Of a stretch of 64,000 bases of DNA, positions 26,436 to 36,236 are shown piece after piece. Source of the DNA: JADJPG01 sp964491875 (GTDB lineage: Bacteria > Verrucomicrobiota > Verrucomicrobiia > Limisphaerales > JADJPG01). Under the pieces are notes generated by a model. That model was given only the letters and a program-made list of their open reading frames with translations, searched no databases and was not told where the DNA came from. The position numbers and the translations under genes were made by a program. How positions within the stretch are numbered: position 1 is the stretch's first letter; each line of letters starts with the position of its first letter. Where the stretch lies: positions 1 through 64,000 of the forward strand of contig CAZBIC010000020.1 of assembly GCA_964491875.1 (NCBI GenBank). Direction: 5' to 3'.

Positions 26436-29400
26436 GATTGAGCAGCTTCCAGACGCGCAGCGCCTCGCTTGCTCCCCACGCCTGCGCGTCGCAACCACGC
26501 TGCGTGTGCGGCGCATCGCCATCCGTGATCTCCGGGAGCTGGCCAAGACAACCCTCGTTCAACAGGCGCTCCATGCTGGCAAGATAGTGCTTCGCAGCGG
26601 CCACCGATGCGGGACTGAAATTCCACGCGACAGCGAGCGCTTCGCAGAAGATCGGGAAGGTCCATGTCCACGCGGTGCCGTTGTGATACGCCGGCTTGCG
26701 GCGGGTGTCTTCGTCGCCTTCATAGCGACCCCAGTAAGGTTCCGCGGGATTGTTCAGCAGCTGACCGTGTTGCGCGTGAACCGGGAGATGCGGCGTGACG
26801 GGCAAGGGCGCGAGCGAACGCAGCGCCCCAGGCACCACGAGGTAATGCAACGCGGCATCGGCGCAGCGTTGCGCGCGGTCACCCGTGATCAGCCCAAGCG
26901 CGACAGCAATGAGGCAGTTTGAACGCAGGGCGTTGTCGACAGTCGCATGCGCGGCGGATAGCCCGTGGCGTGCGATGAGCAGATCCGAGAGATACCCGCG
27001 ATCCTCGAGCCAGAAGTATTTGAGGAACGACGTTTCAGCACGCTGCGCCAGCACCAACCAAGCCTCGCCGTCGGAAGGAGCGTTGAGGTGGGCGAGTTGA
27101 CGAAGAAGCCGGATCCACAGCGCCTGAATCTCGACGGGATAACCTTCACGCGGCGTGCCGGCGGGATAGTTGGTGTCCATCCATGTGAAATGGCTCGGGC
27201 TCCAGATCAGGCCGGACTCGGCGTCCATGCGAATGCCGTTGGGCGTGCCGTCGCGATAACCCGTCGCAATCGCGCGGAGGATGTCCGCGATCTTGCGACC
27301 ACGCGAATCGACCGTCGTCGCGTAAAGTGAACCATCTCGGGCGGCAAGTTCCTCGCAGACGACGCCGTACCACAGCGGCGCGTCGCTGGTGTCGCGATTC
27401 GAGGCGTCCTCGCCGTGAATGATGTTCGGCAACGTCCCGCGGTCTTCGAACCGCCCGAACACAGTGAGCAGTTGCCTCACTTCGTCCGTCATGCCCGCGG
27501 CGAGCAGACCGCGCGCGGCGATGAGCGAATCGCGGCCCCAATCGAGGAACCATGGGTAGCCGGCGATGACGGTTTTGCCGTCGGCGCGTTGCACCACGAA
27601 GGCCTGCACGGCCAGCGCGAGCTGACGGGCGAAAGTGTCGTGCTGCGAAACCTTCGCCTTGGATAGGGCTCCTTCCGTGAGCGCGCGGCGTTTAATGACG
27701 AAGCTGGAAACCTCGGCCGCCGTCGGATCGATGGCTTCGGAAGTTGCGGTGAGCGTGACCGGTTTTCCTTTGGCCAGCGGCAGGTCAAACCAACCAGGAC
27801 TGAACGCATCGCCGTGACCGACCTGGCCGCGAGTGGCTTCAATCGGGTGAGCGACACCGAGGCTCCATTCCGGCTGCGGATGAAACGTGCCACTGTCGGC
27901 GAAGACTCGCAGATGGCGGTCGAGCGACGGCGCGAACTCGAAACCCGGCCGGTTCGCCAACGGTCGTGTGTGCGCCTGGAAGTGATGTTCCGAGCCAGCA
28001 TTGTGATGCGTCTCGCTGTGGAAATTGCGATCCTCGATGTCGACGCGAATGGTGAGGGAAACCTGGCAGTCCGCCGTGAGATCGTGGCCGAAGGGAACGG
28101 CAGATTCCGGGCGCTCGAAATGGAGCACGGTGGAGTTTTGTCCATCAAGCATGTCAGCCGTCAGAACGATCTCCACGGCGCGATCGTTTCCGGCACTGGC
28201 AACAAACCGCCAGCGCGCGGGCGGGCCCGGCGTAAACTCGATCAAGTTATGCGCATCAAGCGGCGTGATGAACCCGTCGGCATTCACCCATGCTCGCACG
28301 CGCTTGGCAAAGACATGACGGTCCACCGGAACGGTCGGATGCAGATTCGCGCCGAGCAGACAGTCGTACTTGGATTGAACGCGGCCAAGATCCACGCCGA
28401 GACGAGCCATGCCGCCACGGTTGTTCGTGAGCAGGACGATGGCTTGGGACAGATCGGCGGCGTTGGAAGTTTTGGTCACGGTCTCGCCCACCACGCGGAG
28501 TTTCGCAGTCACGTGCGGCTGCTCGGTGGCGTAGCGCTCAAGGTTCAACTCCGCATCGCCCGCGGCCTGGCCAGGAATGAACGCGGCGATATGGCATTCG
28601 CCAACGCGAATCGAGGACACATGTTGCGCGGGAGCACCATCAGCGGTCTTCAACGCAGCGCGGAATGGAGCGTCGTCTTTGATCAACAGCCAGTGCTCGC
28701 GTGGCACCACGGTGATGCGGCGGGCGGAGGGCAAATCCCAGGTGACCACGGGCGGAAAGTGGCTTTGATCGCGCGCCTTCTGCAACGCGCCAAGGACATC
28801 CTCTTTGACAAGGCTGTGATCGAGATTGCTGACGGCGGTGAGGAAATCGCGCGGACCCGCTTCAACGAGCGCCGCCATCTTCTGCCAGTCGAACGGGCTG
28901 ATGTCGCGCACGGCAATGCGCCGGCTGATCATGGTAATGGCCCAGGCTGATTGCGCGTGGGCCTCGCGATAGCGGTCGCCGCTCAGGCCCTTCGGCACGA
29001 GCGCGGGCGCAAGGCAGAAGCATTCCCCGCCTTGCAGAAGAAACTCGATCTTGTGATCGGGCGTTTCCTTGATGACCGGCGCGGATTGGCCCAGCAGATC
29101 AATCTTCGGCGAGCCGAGCGCTTCGTAGACTTTGCGTTCAATAAAGACGGCGCGTGGCGTGTTGAGGTCGGTGTTGACGAGCACGAGCACGCGGTCGAGC
29201 GCTTCGCCAGAGATGCGGCTGATGGCGTAAACGTAGTCATCCTCAGAGCTCAGGCGCGTGAGCGTGGCGTTGTCGAAAAAGCACGGATGATCCGTCAGCA
29301 GACGGTTCAATCGCGCCAGCTCGGGCACGATGTTCTCCTCGTTGCCCCAGGCCAGGCCGCGGCTGGAATGCACGTTCAACTTCTCCGGCGCGAGCCATTC

Positions 29401-30750
29401 GACACCGCAAGTGAACCCGAATGCGCCGCTCACGCTGGAAAGCGCGCAGAGGCGATTGCGCAGCAGCGACCATTCGCGGCCCATCTTCGCGAGACGATCG
29501 TTGTCATGCGTTTCGCTGTAATGCGCGTAGAGGCCGACGCGACGGCTTTGCTTCAGGGCGTAGTCGAGGTAGCCCGAGATTTCATGACGGGAGTAATTCT
29601 GGAACAGCTCGGAGTAGGCCCATTGCATGGCGCCTTCGGTGAGCAGGTTCTCCGTCGCTTCCCACGAACCACCGAGACCTTCGAGCAGGAAGATGGTGTC
29701 GGGGAATTCCTGTTGCACACGCGCAGTGATGTAACGCCACGCGGGAACGGGAATCTTGTAGCCGGCGTCACAGCGGAAGCCATCGACGCCGCGGCGGCAC
29801 CATTCGAGGAAAACGTCGGCGATGTGTTCCCAAAGCGCGGGATTGCTATGGTCGAGCTCGGCGAGATCTTCCCAGACCGTTCCCCACGCGCCAGGCGAGA
29901 CGAATGATCCCTTCTCGTCGCGCACGTACCATTCGGGATGATTCTCCTGCAACGTAGAGCCCCAGCCGGTGTGGTTGATGACGACGTCGAGGAAGATTTT
30001 CGCGCCCCGGGAATGCGTGGCGTAGGTGAGTTCGCGGAACTGATCGACGCCCGTGGTGCGTTTGTCGAAAACGACGAGCGCGGGATCGATCGCGAGCAAA
30101 TCCTGAACGGCGTAGGGACTGCCGAAACGCCCGAACCGCGCGTAAGTGGTCGGCGTGGGACTGACGGGCAGCAGGTGGAGAATCTGGCAGCCGAGCGTGT
30201 CGACGATGTGGGGGAGGTATTCGATCACGTCGCGCAACTTGCCGCTCGGCGGAATCACCGCGTAGCCGTCGTTGTCGAGCGTCTTGAGAATCGCATCGCG
30301 CTTTTCATCCACCGTGGTCAACGCATTACGCGTAGGACCGAACATGCGCGGAAAGGCGCAGTAGATCGTGTTCGCCGTGCGATAGGCGTTCGGATGCACG
30401 CTCACGCCGAAGTCCGGTCCGTGCGGCCAGTGCTGACGTCCATGCGAATCGATGGCGTAGGCCTTGGCCTTAAAGAAACCAACTTCCGTGAGCGAGAACG
30501 AAATCGACCAGCCACCATCGTGCGGCGTCATCGGCACGTCGCGCCAGGAGGCGTTGGCGAGTTTCAACTGGCCGGTTTGGGCGTGGATGATTTCACGGCG
30601 GAGCGTATCGCCGCGACCGAGGTTGGTGCGCAACCGCGCCTGCCAGCCGGAGGGAAGCGACCCGCCCATGTGAAGACGAAAGGAAAGCTGATCGCCGACG
30701 AAACGCACGAGGCGTTCGCCCGGCCCGGGGGTCATGACCAATGGTTGCAT
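26419..30750 (-). CDS. Fused GH13 alpha-glucanotransferase-like and GH133 amylo-1,6-glucosidase protein
   Basis: 1443 residues. The first half is a GH13 barrel: IFLDVVINH near 252-260, GVDGFRCDAG with nucleophile Asp328, FLLEG with acid Glu357, and ETHDND around 413-418. A long beta-rich middle follows. The C-terminal part (from about residue 1055) is a GH133/GDE-type (alpha/alpha)6 domain with YPWFLDWGRDSLI, DTSDAPLWYG and NGTAWTWTF. This is the domain order of eukaryotic glycogen debranching enzyme, where the first domain moves maltosyl or longer stubs and the second removes the 1,6-linked glucose. Bacteria usually use single-domain GlgX or separate enzymes. There is no signal peptide, so it probably acts on cytosolic glycogen. 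Confidence 0.88.
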   Translation of the reverse strand: MQPLVMTPGPGERLVRFVGDQLSFRLHMGGSLPSGWQARLRTNLGRGDTLRREIIHAQTGQLKLANASWRDVPMTPHDGGWSISFSLTEVGFFKAKAYAIDSHGRQHWPHGPDFGVSVHPNAYRTANTIYCAFPRMFGPTRNALTTVDEKRDAILKTLDNDGYAVIPPSGKLRDVIEYLPHIVDTLGCQILHLLPVSPTPTTYARFGRFGSPYAVQDLLAIDPALVVFDKRTTGVDQFRELTYATHSRGAKIFLDVVINHTGWGSTLQENHPEWYVRDEKGSFVSPGAWGTVWEDLAELDHSNPALWEHIADVFLEWCRRGVDGFRCDAGYKIPVPAWRYITARVQQEFPDTIFLLEGLGGSWEATENLLTEGAMQWAYSELFQNYSRHEISGYLDYALKQSRRVGLYAHYSETHDNDRLAKMGREWSLLRNRLCALSSVSGAFGFTCGVEWLAPEKLNVHSSRGLAWGNEENIVPELARLNRLLTDHPCFFDNATLTRLSSEDDYVYAISRISGEALDRVLVLVNTDLNTPRAVFIERKVYEALGSPKIDLLGQSAPVIKETPDHKIEFLLQGGECFCLAPALVPKGLSGDRYREAHAQSAWAITMISRRIAVRDISPFDWQKMAALVEAGPRDFLTAVSNLDHSLVKEDVLGALQKARDQSHFPPVVTWDLPSARRITVVPREHWLLIKDDAPFRAALKTADGAPAQHVSSIRVGECHIAAFIPGQAAGDAELNLERYATEQPHVTAKLRVVGETVTKTSNAADLSQAIVLLTNNRGGMARLGVDLGRVQSKYDCLLGANLHPTVPVDRHVFAKRVRAWVNADGFITPLDAHNLIEFTPGPPARWRFVASAGNDRAVEIVLTADMLDGQNSTVLHFERPESAVPFGHDLTADCQVSLTIRVDIEDRNFHSETHHNAGSEHHFQAHTRPLANRPGFEFAPSLDRHLRVFADSGTFHPQPEWSLGVAHPIEATRGQVGHGDAFSPGWFDLPLAKGKPVTLTATSEAIDPTAAEVSSFVIKRRALTEGALSKAKVSQHDTFARQLALAVQAFVVQRADGKTVIAGYPWFLDWGRDSLIAARGLLAAGMTDEVRQLLTVFGRFEDRGTLPNIIHGEDASNRDTSDAPLWYGVVCEELAARDGSLYATTVDSRGRKIADILRAIATGYRDGTPNGIRMDAESGLIWSPSHFTWMDTNYPAGTPREGYPVEIQALWIRLLRQLAHLNAPSDGEAWLVLAQRAETSFLKYFWLEDRGYLSDLLIARHGLSAAHATVDNALRSNCLIAVALGLITGDRAQRCADAALHYLVVPGALRSLAPLPVTPHLPVHAQHGQLLNNPAEPYWGRYEGDEDTRRKPAYHNGTAWTWTFPIFCEALAVAWNFSPASVAAAKHYLASMERLLNEGCLGQLPEITDGDAPHTQRGCDAQAWGASEALRVWKLLNHAAAN

Positions 30751-30997
30751 GGCGCGGATAGGGCAATGAGGCCGCTGTGGACGGCCTGCTGGGTGGAAGG
30801 TTCATGCAGCCGGACGGGGTTGGCAATGCCGAACCCGTGACTGCGGAGACGTCGGATGATTCGTTCCATCTGCTTCGATGAATAGAACGGCAGGAGAGGC
30901 GAAAGGTTTAGAAGACATCAGGTTCCATCCCTGCCCGTTATCTTCAACTGGAGTTCACCTTGCCACCTCGCGCATGAGGCCGCCATAGTAACCGGGA

Positions 30998-32896
30998 ATG
31001 GATTTCCTCCTCGCACTGACGTTGCCCGCGGGATGGCAGATAGCCGTGGTCTTGTTGTTGTTGGGGGTCGCCGTTGTTCTGTTCGCCAACGAGAACATTC
31101 CCGTCGACCTCAGCACGCTCATGCTCTTGCTCGTGCTGATCGGCAGCGGCGTTTTGACAGCGCGGGAGGCCTTCGCCGGCTTCAGCAGCGACATCATCAT
31201 CATGCTCGCATCGATCTTCATCCTGAGCGGCGCATTGCAGGAGACAGGTGTGCTCGATGCGCTGGGTGGACGGATGCTGAAGATCGCCACCGGCAGCGAG
31301 AACCGCCTGCTTGTGGTAATGACGACCGTCATCAGCGGGCTCTCGGCTTTCATGAACAACACCGTCGTGACGGCCATGTTCGTCGGACCGGTGATGGGTC
31401 TGGCGCAACGCGCGAAGATCAGCCCGTCGAAGCTGCTCATTCCGATGGCCTACGCCTCGATTCTCGGCGGCACCTGCACGCTGATCGGCACTTCGACCAA
31501 TATCGCGGTGAGTAATTTCATCGCGGGCCAGAACCTCCGCCCGCTCGGTCTGTTTGAGATCACGCCCGTCGGGCTCATCCTTGTCGCCGTGGGAATCGCC
31601 TACCTGCTGCTCGTCGCCCGGCGCATCCTGCCCGCAAACCCGGAGGAGAGCTTGACCGAAGACTTCGCGATTCGCAGCTATCTGAGCGAGATTGTCGTGA
31701 TGCCTTCCTCCCAGCTGGTCGGGCAAAAGGTATTTCAATCCGACCTCGCGAAGCTCGACTTCCGCGTCCTGAAGATCGTGCGTGGCAACCAAACGCTCAC
31801 GCCGCACAGCGACACCGCCATCGCCCTGGGCGACGTGCTGCTCGTCACCGGTAACATGGAGAACCTGATCAAGGTGAAGACCACGGAAGGCATCGAGATC
31901 AAGGCCGACCTGCGTCTGGGCGATCAGGATTTGCAGAGCGACGACTTGAAGGTGGCCGAGGCGCTCGTCACGCCACAATCCGCGCTGGTCGGCCGAACGC
32001 TGCGCGAGGCGAACTTCCAGCAGGAACAAGGGCTGGTGGTGCTGGCAATTTACCGGCGCGGCCGTTCGCTGCGTGAACAAATCGGGTCCATCAAACTCAA
32101 GGTCGGCGACCTCCTGCTCGTCCAGGGACACAAGGATCGTCTCCAGTCGATCAAGCGCAGCCGTGAGCTGGCCGTCCTGCAGGAACTGGGCTCCGGCGTC
32201 TTGCGACCGAAGAAAGGCTACTACGTCGCCGGCTTCTTCCTCGCTGCACTGCTGCTCGGCGGATTCGAGATTGTTCCCGTGTCGCTGGCGTTTCTCGGCG
32301 CGGCGATCGCGACGCTGCTCTGTCGCTGCGTGCCGGTGGAGCGCACGTATCAATTCATCGACTGGCGGCTGTTGATCCTGATCGGCGGCATGACTGCCTT
32401 CGGCACAGCGATGGTGAAGACTGGCGCGGCCGAGCTGCTCGCCAACGGAATTGTCTCCCTGCTCGAGCCGTTCGGGGTTATGGCGATCCTCGCCGGGTTT
32501 GTCGTTCTCACCATCATCCTCACGCAACCAATGTCGAACGCCGCGGCCGCGCTGGTGGTCCTGCCCGTGGCGCTGCACACGGCGCGCGTGCTGGGCGCGA
32601 ACGAACGCACCTTCGCCATCGGCATCATGCTGGGCGCATCCGTTTCACTCATCACGCCCTTTGAACCGTCGTGCATTCTCGTTTATGGGCCGGGCAAGTA
32701 TTCCTTCCGCGATTTCGTGAAAACCGGCGCGCCACTCACGGCAATTCTCACGGTGATCGTACTACTGCTGCTGCCCGTGTTCTGGCCGCTGCACGGTCCA
32801 GCCAAACGGATGAACAACGGAGACCCAGCCACAAACCAAGTCGAAGCGGTGACCTCTCCTGTTCCGATCGGCGGCGCGGTGACGAACGGGCCATGA
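30998..32896 (+). CDS. SLC13/DASS-type anion transporter with two TrkA-C domains
   Basis: 632 residues with about eleven to twelve membrane segments split by a cytosolic region (about 210-400) containing two RCK-C/TrkA-C-like domains (VGQKVFQSDLAKLDFRVLKIVRG, then VGRTLREANFQQEQGLVVLAIYRRG). The transporter halves carry the paired motifs IGTSTNIAVS and PMSNAAAALVVLP, which bind Na+ and substrate in DASS proteins. Proteins of this layout are annotated as sulfate, phosphate or dicarboxylate symporters; the substrate is not determined by the motifs. It is divergent from the debranching enzyme gene, with a 247-base gap in which I see no gene. Confidence 0.9.
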   Translation: MDFLLALTLPAGWQIAVVLLLLGVAVVLFANENIPVDLSTLMLLLVLIGSGVLTAREAFAGFSSDIIIMLASIFILSGALQETGVLDALGGRMLKIATGSENRLLVVMTTVISGLSAFMNNTVVTAMFVGPVMGLAQRAKISPSKLLIPMAYASILGGTCTLIGTSTNIAVSNFIAGQNLRPLGLFEITPVGLILVAVGIAYLLLVARRILPANPEESLTEDFAIRSYLSEIVVMPSSQLVGQKVFQSDLAKLDFRVLKIVRGNQTLTPHSDTAIALGDVLLVTGNMENLIKVKTTEGIEIKADLRLGDQDLQSDDLKVAEALVTPQSALVGRTLREANFQQEQGLVVLAIYRRGRSLREQIGSIKLKVGDLLLVQGHKDRLQSIKRSRELAVLQELGSGVLRPKKGYYVAGFFLAALLLGGFEIVPVSLAFLGAAIATLLCRCVPVERTYQFIDWRLLILIGGMTAFGTAMVKTGAAELLANGIVSLLEPFGVMAILAGFVVLTIILTQPMSNAAAALVVLPVALHTARVLGANERTFAIGIMLGASVSLITPFEPSCILVYGPGKYSFRDFVKTGAPLTAILTVIVLLLLPVFWPLHGPAKRMNNGDPATNQVEAVTSPVPIGGAVTNGP

Positions 32897-33007
32897 GGGA
32901 AACGCCTGTCCTGACGGCGATCCACGCACCGAATCAACGGTGAATTTGAAAGAAGTTCTCGCCCGCGCCCCGGCTTTCCGTTACTCAACGGGCGCAATTC
33001 CGAACGC

Positions 33008-34468
33008 ATGAGTACACCATCCGCGACCCGCAACGACCGCTGGCCTCCACAGATCAAATACATCGTCGGCAATGAAGCGTGTGAACGCTTCAGCTTCTAC
33101 GGGATGAAGGGAATCCTGACCGGCTACATGACCGGTGAGGTTCTCAAAGGCGGCCTCAACATGTCCGACGACAGGGCGACCGCCATCTTCCATTGGTTCG
33201 TCTTCGCGAATTATTTCACTCCGCTGATCGGCGCCTGGCTCTCGGACAAAATTTTCGGCCGCTACGGCACCATCCTCTGGGTGTCACTCTTCTATTGCGC
33301 CGGCCACGGCGTCCTCGCGATGAACGACCTCGTGCAAGGGGTTGACGCCAAGTTCATGCTGTTGTGTGTCGGTCTGACGTTGATTGCCTTCGGCGCGGGC
33401 GGCATCAAGCCGTGTGTCTCAGCGTTCATGGGCGATCAGTTCAAGCCGGATCAGGGTCACTTGATGCAAAAGGCCTACGGCGCGTTTTATTTCTCCATCA
33501 ATTTCGGTTCGTTCTTCTCCTTCATCCTGATCCCGCGCCTCCGCGATGCGTACGGTTACGGCTGGGCGTTCGGCGTCCCGGGTATTTTGATGGGCCTGGC
33601 GACGATCATCTTTTGGATCGGACGAAAGCATTATGTCCGCGTGCCCCCTACTCGCGAAAGCAAGCGCGCCGGTTTCTTCGGCGTCACGTGGTACGCCCTC
33701 ACGCATGGCGGCGAACGCACGCCCGGCCAGGGTTTTTGGGATGTGGCGCGTAATCGTTTCTCTGATGGCGAAGTCGATGCCGCGCGGTCCGTCGGTCCGA
33801 TACTTACCATCTTCGCGCTCATTCCTGCGTTTTGGGCGCTCTTCGATCAATCCAACTCCACGTGGATTCTGCAGGGCAACAAGATGACGCCAGTCCCGGT
33901 CACTGGGTTCTGGCAAACCGCGTTCGGCTGGTTCTTCGGCAATGCGATCAACGCCGAGAACATGCAGTCCACCAACCCGGCCCTCGTGATGATTCTCGTG
34001 CCACTGCTGACGCTGGGGATCTATCCGCGCCTCGGCAAGCTGGTCACGCCGTTGCGCCGCATGGGTTGCGGCATGTTCGTCGCCGCGTTTTCCTACGTCA
34101 TCGTCGCCTGGCTGCAACAACGCATCGAAGCGGGCGAGCAAATCAGCGTGGCGTGGCAGATCGTGCCCTACATCTTTCTCACCACTGGCGAGGTGCTGAT
34201 CTCCGCGACCGGACTGGAGTTCGCCTTCACGCAGGCTGCGCCGGAGATGAAAAGCACGATCATGAGTTTCTGGCTGCTCACCGTCGCAGTGGGGAATGCG
34301 CTCGTCTCGATCATTACCAGCGTTCTAAGCACCGAAGCAGGCGGACACTCCGGAGCCGTCAGCTCCGGACGCTTCATGATGTATGCGGGCATGACCGCCG
34401 TCGTAGGCGTGCTCTTCATCCTCATCGCCACGCGCTACAAGTATCGCGGCGAAACGAAACCGGCCTGA
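33008..34468 (+). CDS. POT family proton-dependent peptide transporter
   Basis: 486 residues with twelve or more membrane segments. The proton-coupling motif ExCERFSFYGM is at about residues 23-32, and the POT signature GAFYFSINFGSFFS at about 160-173. Later hydrophobic repeats match the second six-helix bundle. Such transporters import di- and tripeptides, or nitrate and other anions in some branches, with protons. A strong terminator lies 32 bases after the stop. It may share a transcript with the transporter gene upstream. Confidence 0.93.
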   Translation: MSTPSATRNDRWPPQIKYIVGNEACERFSFYGMKGILTGYMTGEVLKGGLNMSDDRATAIFHWFVFANYFTPLIGAWLSDKIFGRYGTILWVSLFYCAGHGVLAMNDLVQGVDAKFMLLCVGLTLIAFGAGGIKPCVSAFMGDQFKPDQGHLMQKAYGAFYFSINFGSFFSFILIPRLRDAYGYGWAFGVPGILMGLATIIFWIGRKHYVRVPPTRESKRAGFFGVTWYALTHGGERTPGQGFWDVARNRFSDGEVDAARSVGPILTIFALIPAFWALFDQSNSTWILQGNKMTPVPVTGFWQTAFGWFFGNAINAENMQSTNPALVMILVPLLTLGIYPRLGKLVTPLRRMGCGMFVAAFSYVIVAWLQQRIEAGEQISVAWQIVPYIFLTTGEVLISATGLEFAFTQAAPEMKSTIMSFWLLTVAVGNALVSIITSVLSTEAGGHSGAVSSGRFMMYAGMTAVVGVLFILIATRYKYRGETKPA

Positions 34469-34499
34469 GCGAAGACGATCCTCGACCAAAAAACACAAA

Positions 34500-34530
34500 G
34501 GGCGCGAAGGAAAACCTTCGCGCCCTTGTT
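34500..34530. terminator. Bidirectional rho-independent terminator
   Basis: An 11-base-pair perfect stem (34500-34510 with 34515-34525) with loop AAAA. T-rich sequence follows on the plus strand, and an A-rich tract precedes it, which becomes T-rich on the minus strand. It serves the converging transporter and oxidoreductase genes. Confidence 0.9.
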
Positions 34531-34551
34531 GTTTGAAACTCTGTCGCCGGA

Positions 34552-35715
34552 CTACACGTCCAGTTTCGTCCAGGTCGCGTTCTTCTTCGAGCTCTTCACC
34601 ACCGCTTCGATGAACGCCATGCCGCGCACACCGTCGTGGATGGTCGGGTAGTCGAGCGCTGCGTCGTTCTTCGCGAGCTTCTTGCCGGCCTGCACGGCGC
34701 GGATGTGGCTGGCAAAGTTCTTGTAGATGTTCGCGAACGCTTCGAGGTAACCCTCCGGATGCGCGGGCGGCGTGCGGCTCGCGCCCTTCGCGGCGTTGCC
34801 GAGATAGCCGAGGCCCGTGCGATAAATCTGCTGCGGCTGATCGAGCCACTTCAGGAACATCGTGTTCGGCGCCTTCTGATGCCATTCAAGTCCGCCCAGC
34901 TCGCCATAGACGCGGATGTTCAGGTTGTTCTCTTCGCCCACGGAAATCTGCGAGCTGTGCAACACGCCCTTCGCGCCGCCCTTGAAGCGAAGCAGCACGT
35001 TGCCGTCGTCATCCAGCTTGCGGCCCTTCACGAAGGACGTGAGGTCCGCCGCGAGTTCCTCGATCTGAAGACCAGTGATGTACTCCGCGAGATTCTCCGC
35101 GTGCGTGCCGATGTCGCCGATGCAACCGGCCGCGCCGCTGCGTTTCGGGTCGGTGCGCCAGGCGGCCTGCTTCTGGCCGGAGGCTTCGAGGCGCGTGGCG
35201 AGCCAGCCTTGAGGATACTCGACGACGACCTTGCGAATCTTGCCGAGCTTGCCACTGGCAATGAGTTCGCGCGCTTCCTTCACCAGAGGATAGCCGGTGT
35301 AGTTGTGCGTGAGACCGTAGAGCTGGCCGGTCTTCTTCACGATCTCGGCGAGCTTCTTCGCCTCAGCGAGGTTCAATGTCGCGGGCTTGTCGCTCAGGAC
35401 GTGAAAGCCATTTTCGAGCGCCATCTTCGCCGGCGGGAAATGCATGTGGTTCGGCGTGACGATGGCGACGAAATCCATGCGTTCGCCTTCCGGCAACTTG
35501 GCCTCGGCTTTGATCATCTCCTGGAACGTGCCGTAGCAACGGTTCGCGGGAAGATAGAAGTCGGCACCGGAAGCTTTCGAGCGTTCGGGATCTGAGGAGA
35601 ATGCGCCGCAGACGAGTTCAATCTGCTGATCGATGGCCGCCGCGATGCGATGCACCGCACCGATGAACGCGCCGCGTCCGCCGCCGACCATGCCGTAACG
35701 AATTTTTCTGCTCAT
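34552..35715 (-). CDS. Gfo/Idh/MocA family oxidoreductase
   Basis: 387 residues from the ATG giving MSRKIRYGMVGGGRG, the NAD(P)-binding Rossmann turn. The catalytic-region motif DKPATLNLAEAKKL (the usual EKP becomes DKP) is near residue 112. IGDIGTHAENLA carries the His/Asp pair of the C-terminal sheet domain. Such enzymes oxidise or epimerise sugars and cyclitols. The longer frame up to 35799 is rejected because a near-consensus promoter lies inside it. No signal peptide. The substrate is unknown. Confidence 0.93.
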   Translation of the reverse strand: MSRKIRYGMVGGGRGAFIGAVHRIAAAIDQQIELVCGAFSSDPERSKASGADFYLPANRCYGTFQEMIKAEAKLPEGERMDFVAIVTPNHMHFPPAKMALENGFHVLSDKPATLNLAEAKKLAEIVKKTGQLYGLTHNYTGYPLVKEARELIASGKLGKIRKVVVEYPQGWLATRLEASGQKQAAWRTDPKRSGAAGCIGDIGTHAENLAEYITGLQIEELAADLTSFVKGRKLDDDGNVLLRFKGGAKGVLHSSQISVGEENNLNIRVYGELGGLEWHQKAPNTMFLKWLDQPQQIYRTGLGYLGNAAKGASRTPPAHPEGYLEAFANIYKNFASHIRAVQAGKKLAKNDAALDYPTIHDGVRGMAFIEAVVKSSKKNATWTKLDV

Positions 35716-35755
35716 AATGTGTGTGCGTGATGTACAGGCTTGCGCCAAATCTGGA

Positions 35756-35783
35756 TTGAATACGAGTCGGCCGCGTTTATAGT
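35756..35783 (+). promoter_or_regulatory. Candidate sigma-70 promoter for panD-lpxD
   Basis: TTGAAT (35756-35761), a 16-base spacer and TATAGT (35778-35783), overlapping the -10 box of the divergent promoter on the other strand. The predicted leader to panD is about 83 bases. Confidence 0.5.
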
Positions 35784-35804
35784 GCGCGCCTATTTTCAAG
35801 TCAA
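35776..35804 (-). promoter_or_regulatory. Near-consensus sigma-70 promoter for the Gfo/Idh/MocA gene
   Basis: On the minus strand: TTGACT (35804-35799), exactly 17 bases, TATAAA (35781-35776). Transcription would start near 35769, upstream of the ATG at 35715, which supports that start codon. Confidence 0.65.
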
Positions 35805-35872
35805 CGACTTGGAAAAGGCAGGACGCCGTCGCATTCGCCAGCGCTCCTTGGTTACTCTAAGCTCTAATTCCG

Positions 35873-36235
35873 ATGCAGGTTCATTTGCTGAAATCGAAGA
35901 TTCACCGGGCGCAAGTCACGGCCTCCAGCCTTCATTACGAAGGCAGTCTCACCATCGCGATCGATCTCATGGAGAAGGTCGGCCTTCTCCCGTTTGAGCG
36001 CGTGCTCTGCAGCAATCTCGCCAATGGCGAACGCTTCGAGACTTACGTCATTCCAGGTGAACGCGGCTCCGGCGCAATCATCCTGAATGGTGCCACGGCG
36101 CACCTCGGCGAAGTTGGCGACCGACTCACCATCATGAGCTACACGTTCATCGACGAGGCGCTCGCGAAGAAGTGGGAACCGCGCGTGATCGTGATGGGCG
36201 AGAACGGCAAGATCGCGCAGGAGCGCGGGATTTAA
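35873..36235 (+). CDS. panD: Aspartate 1-decarboxylase
   Basis: 120 residues, the family length. The self-processing site Gly24-Ser25 lies in HYEGSLTI; cleavage there generates the pyruvoyl cofactor on the new N-terminal Ser. Tyr-22 and the downstream NGATAH motif (about 72-77) are also typical. It makes beta-alanine for pantothenate and coenzyme A. Its stop codon is separated from the lpxD start by a single base, indicating translational coupling to an LPS gene, an unusual metabolic pairing. Confidence 0.96.
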   Translation: MQVHLLKSKIHRAQVTASSLHYEGSLTIAIDLMEKVGLLPFERVLCSNLANGERFETYVIPGERGSGAIILNGATAHLGEVGDRLTIMSYTFIDEALAKKWEPRVIVMGENGKIAQERGI

Positions 36236-36236
36236 T

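Noticed and set aside
30944..32578. A 544-codon minus-strand open frame across the SLC13-type transporter
   Set aside because: Antisense to a clear membrane protein; the product is rich in Gln/Asp/His with no hydrophobic or domain signal, a bias artefact.
35716..35799. N-terminal extension of the Gfo/Idh/MocA gene
   Set aside because: The extended start lies in the -35 box of a near-consensus promoter for the same gene.
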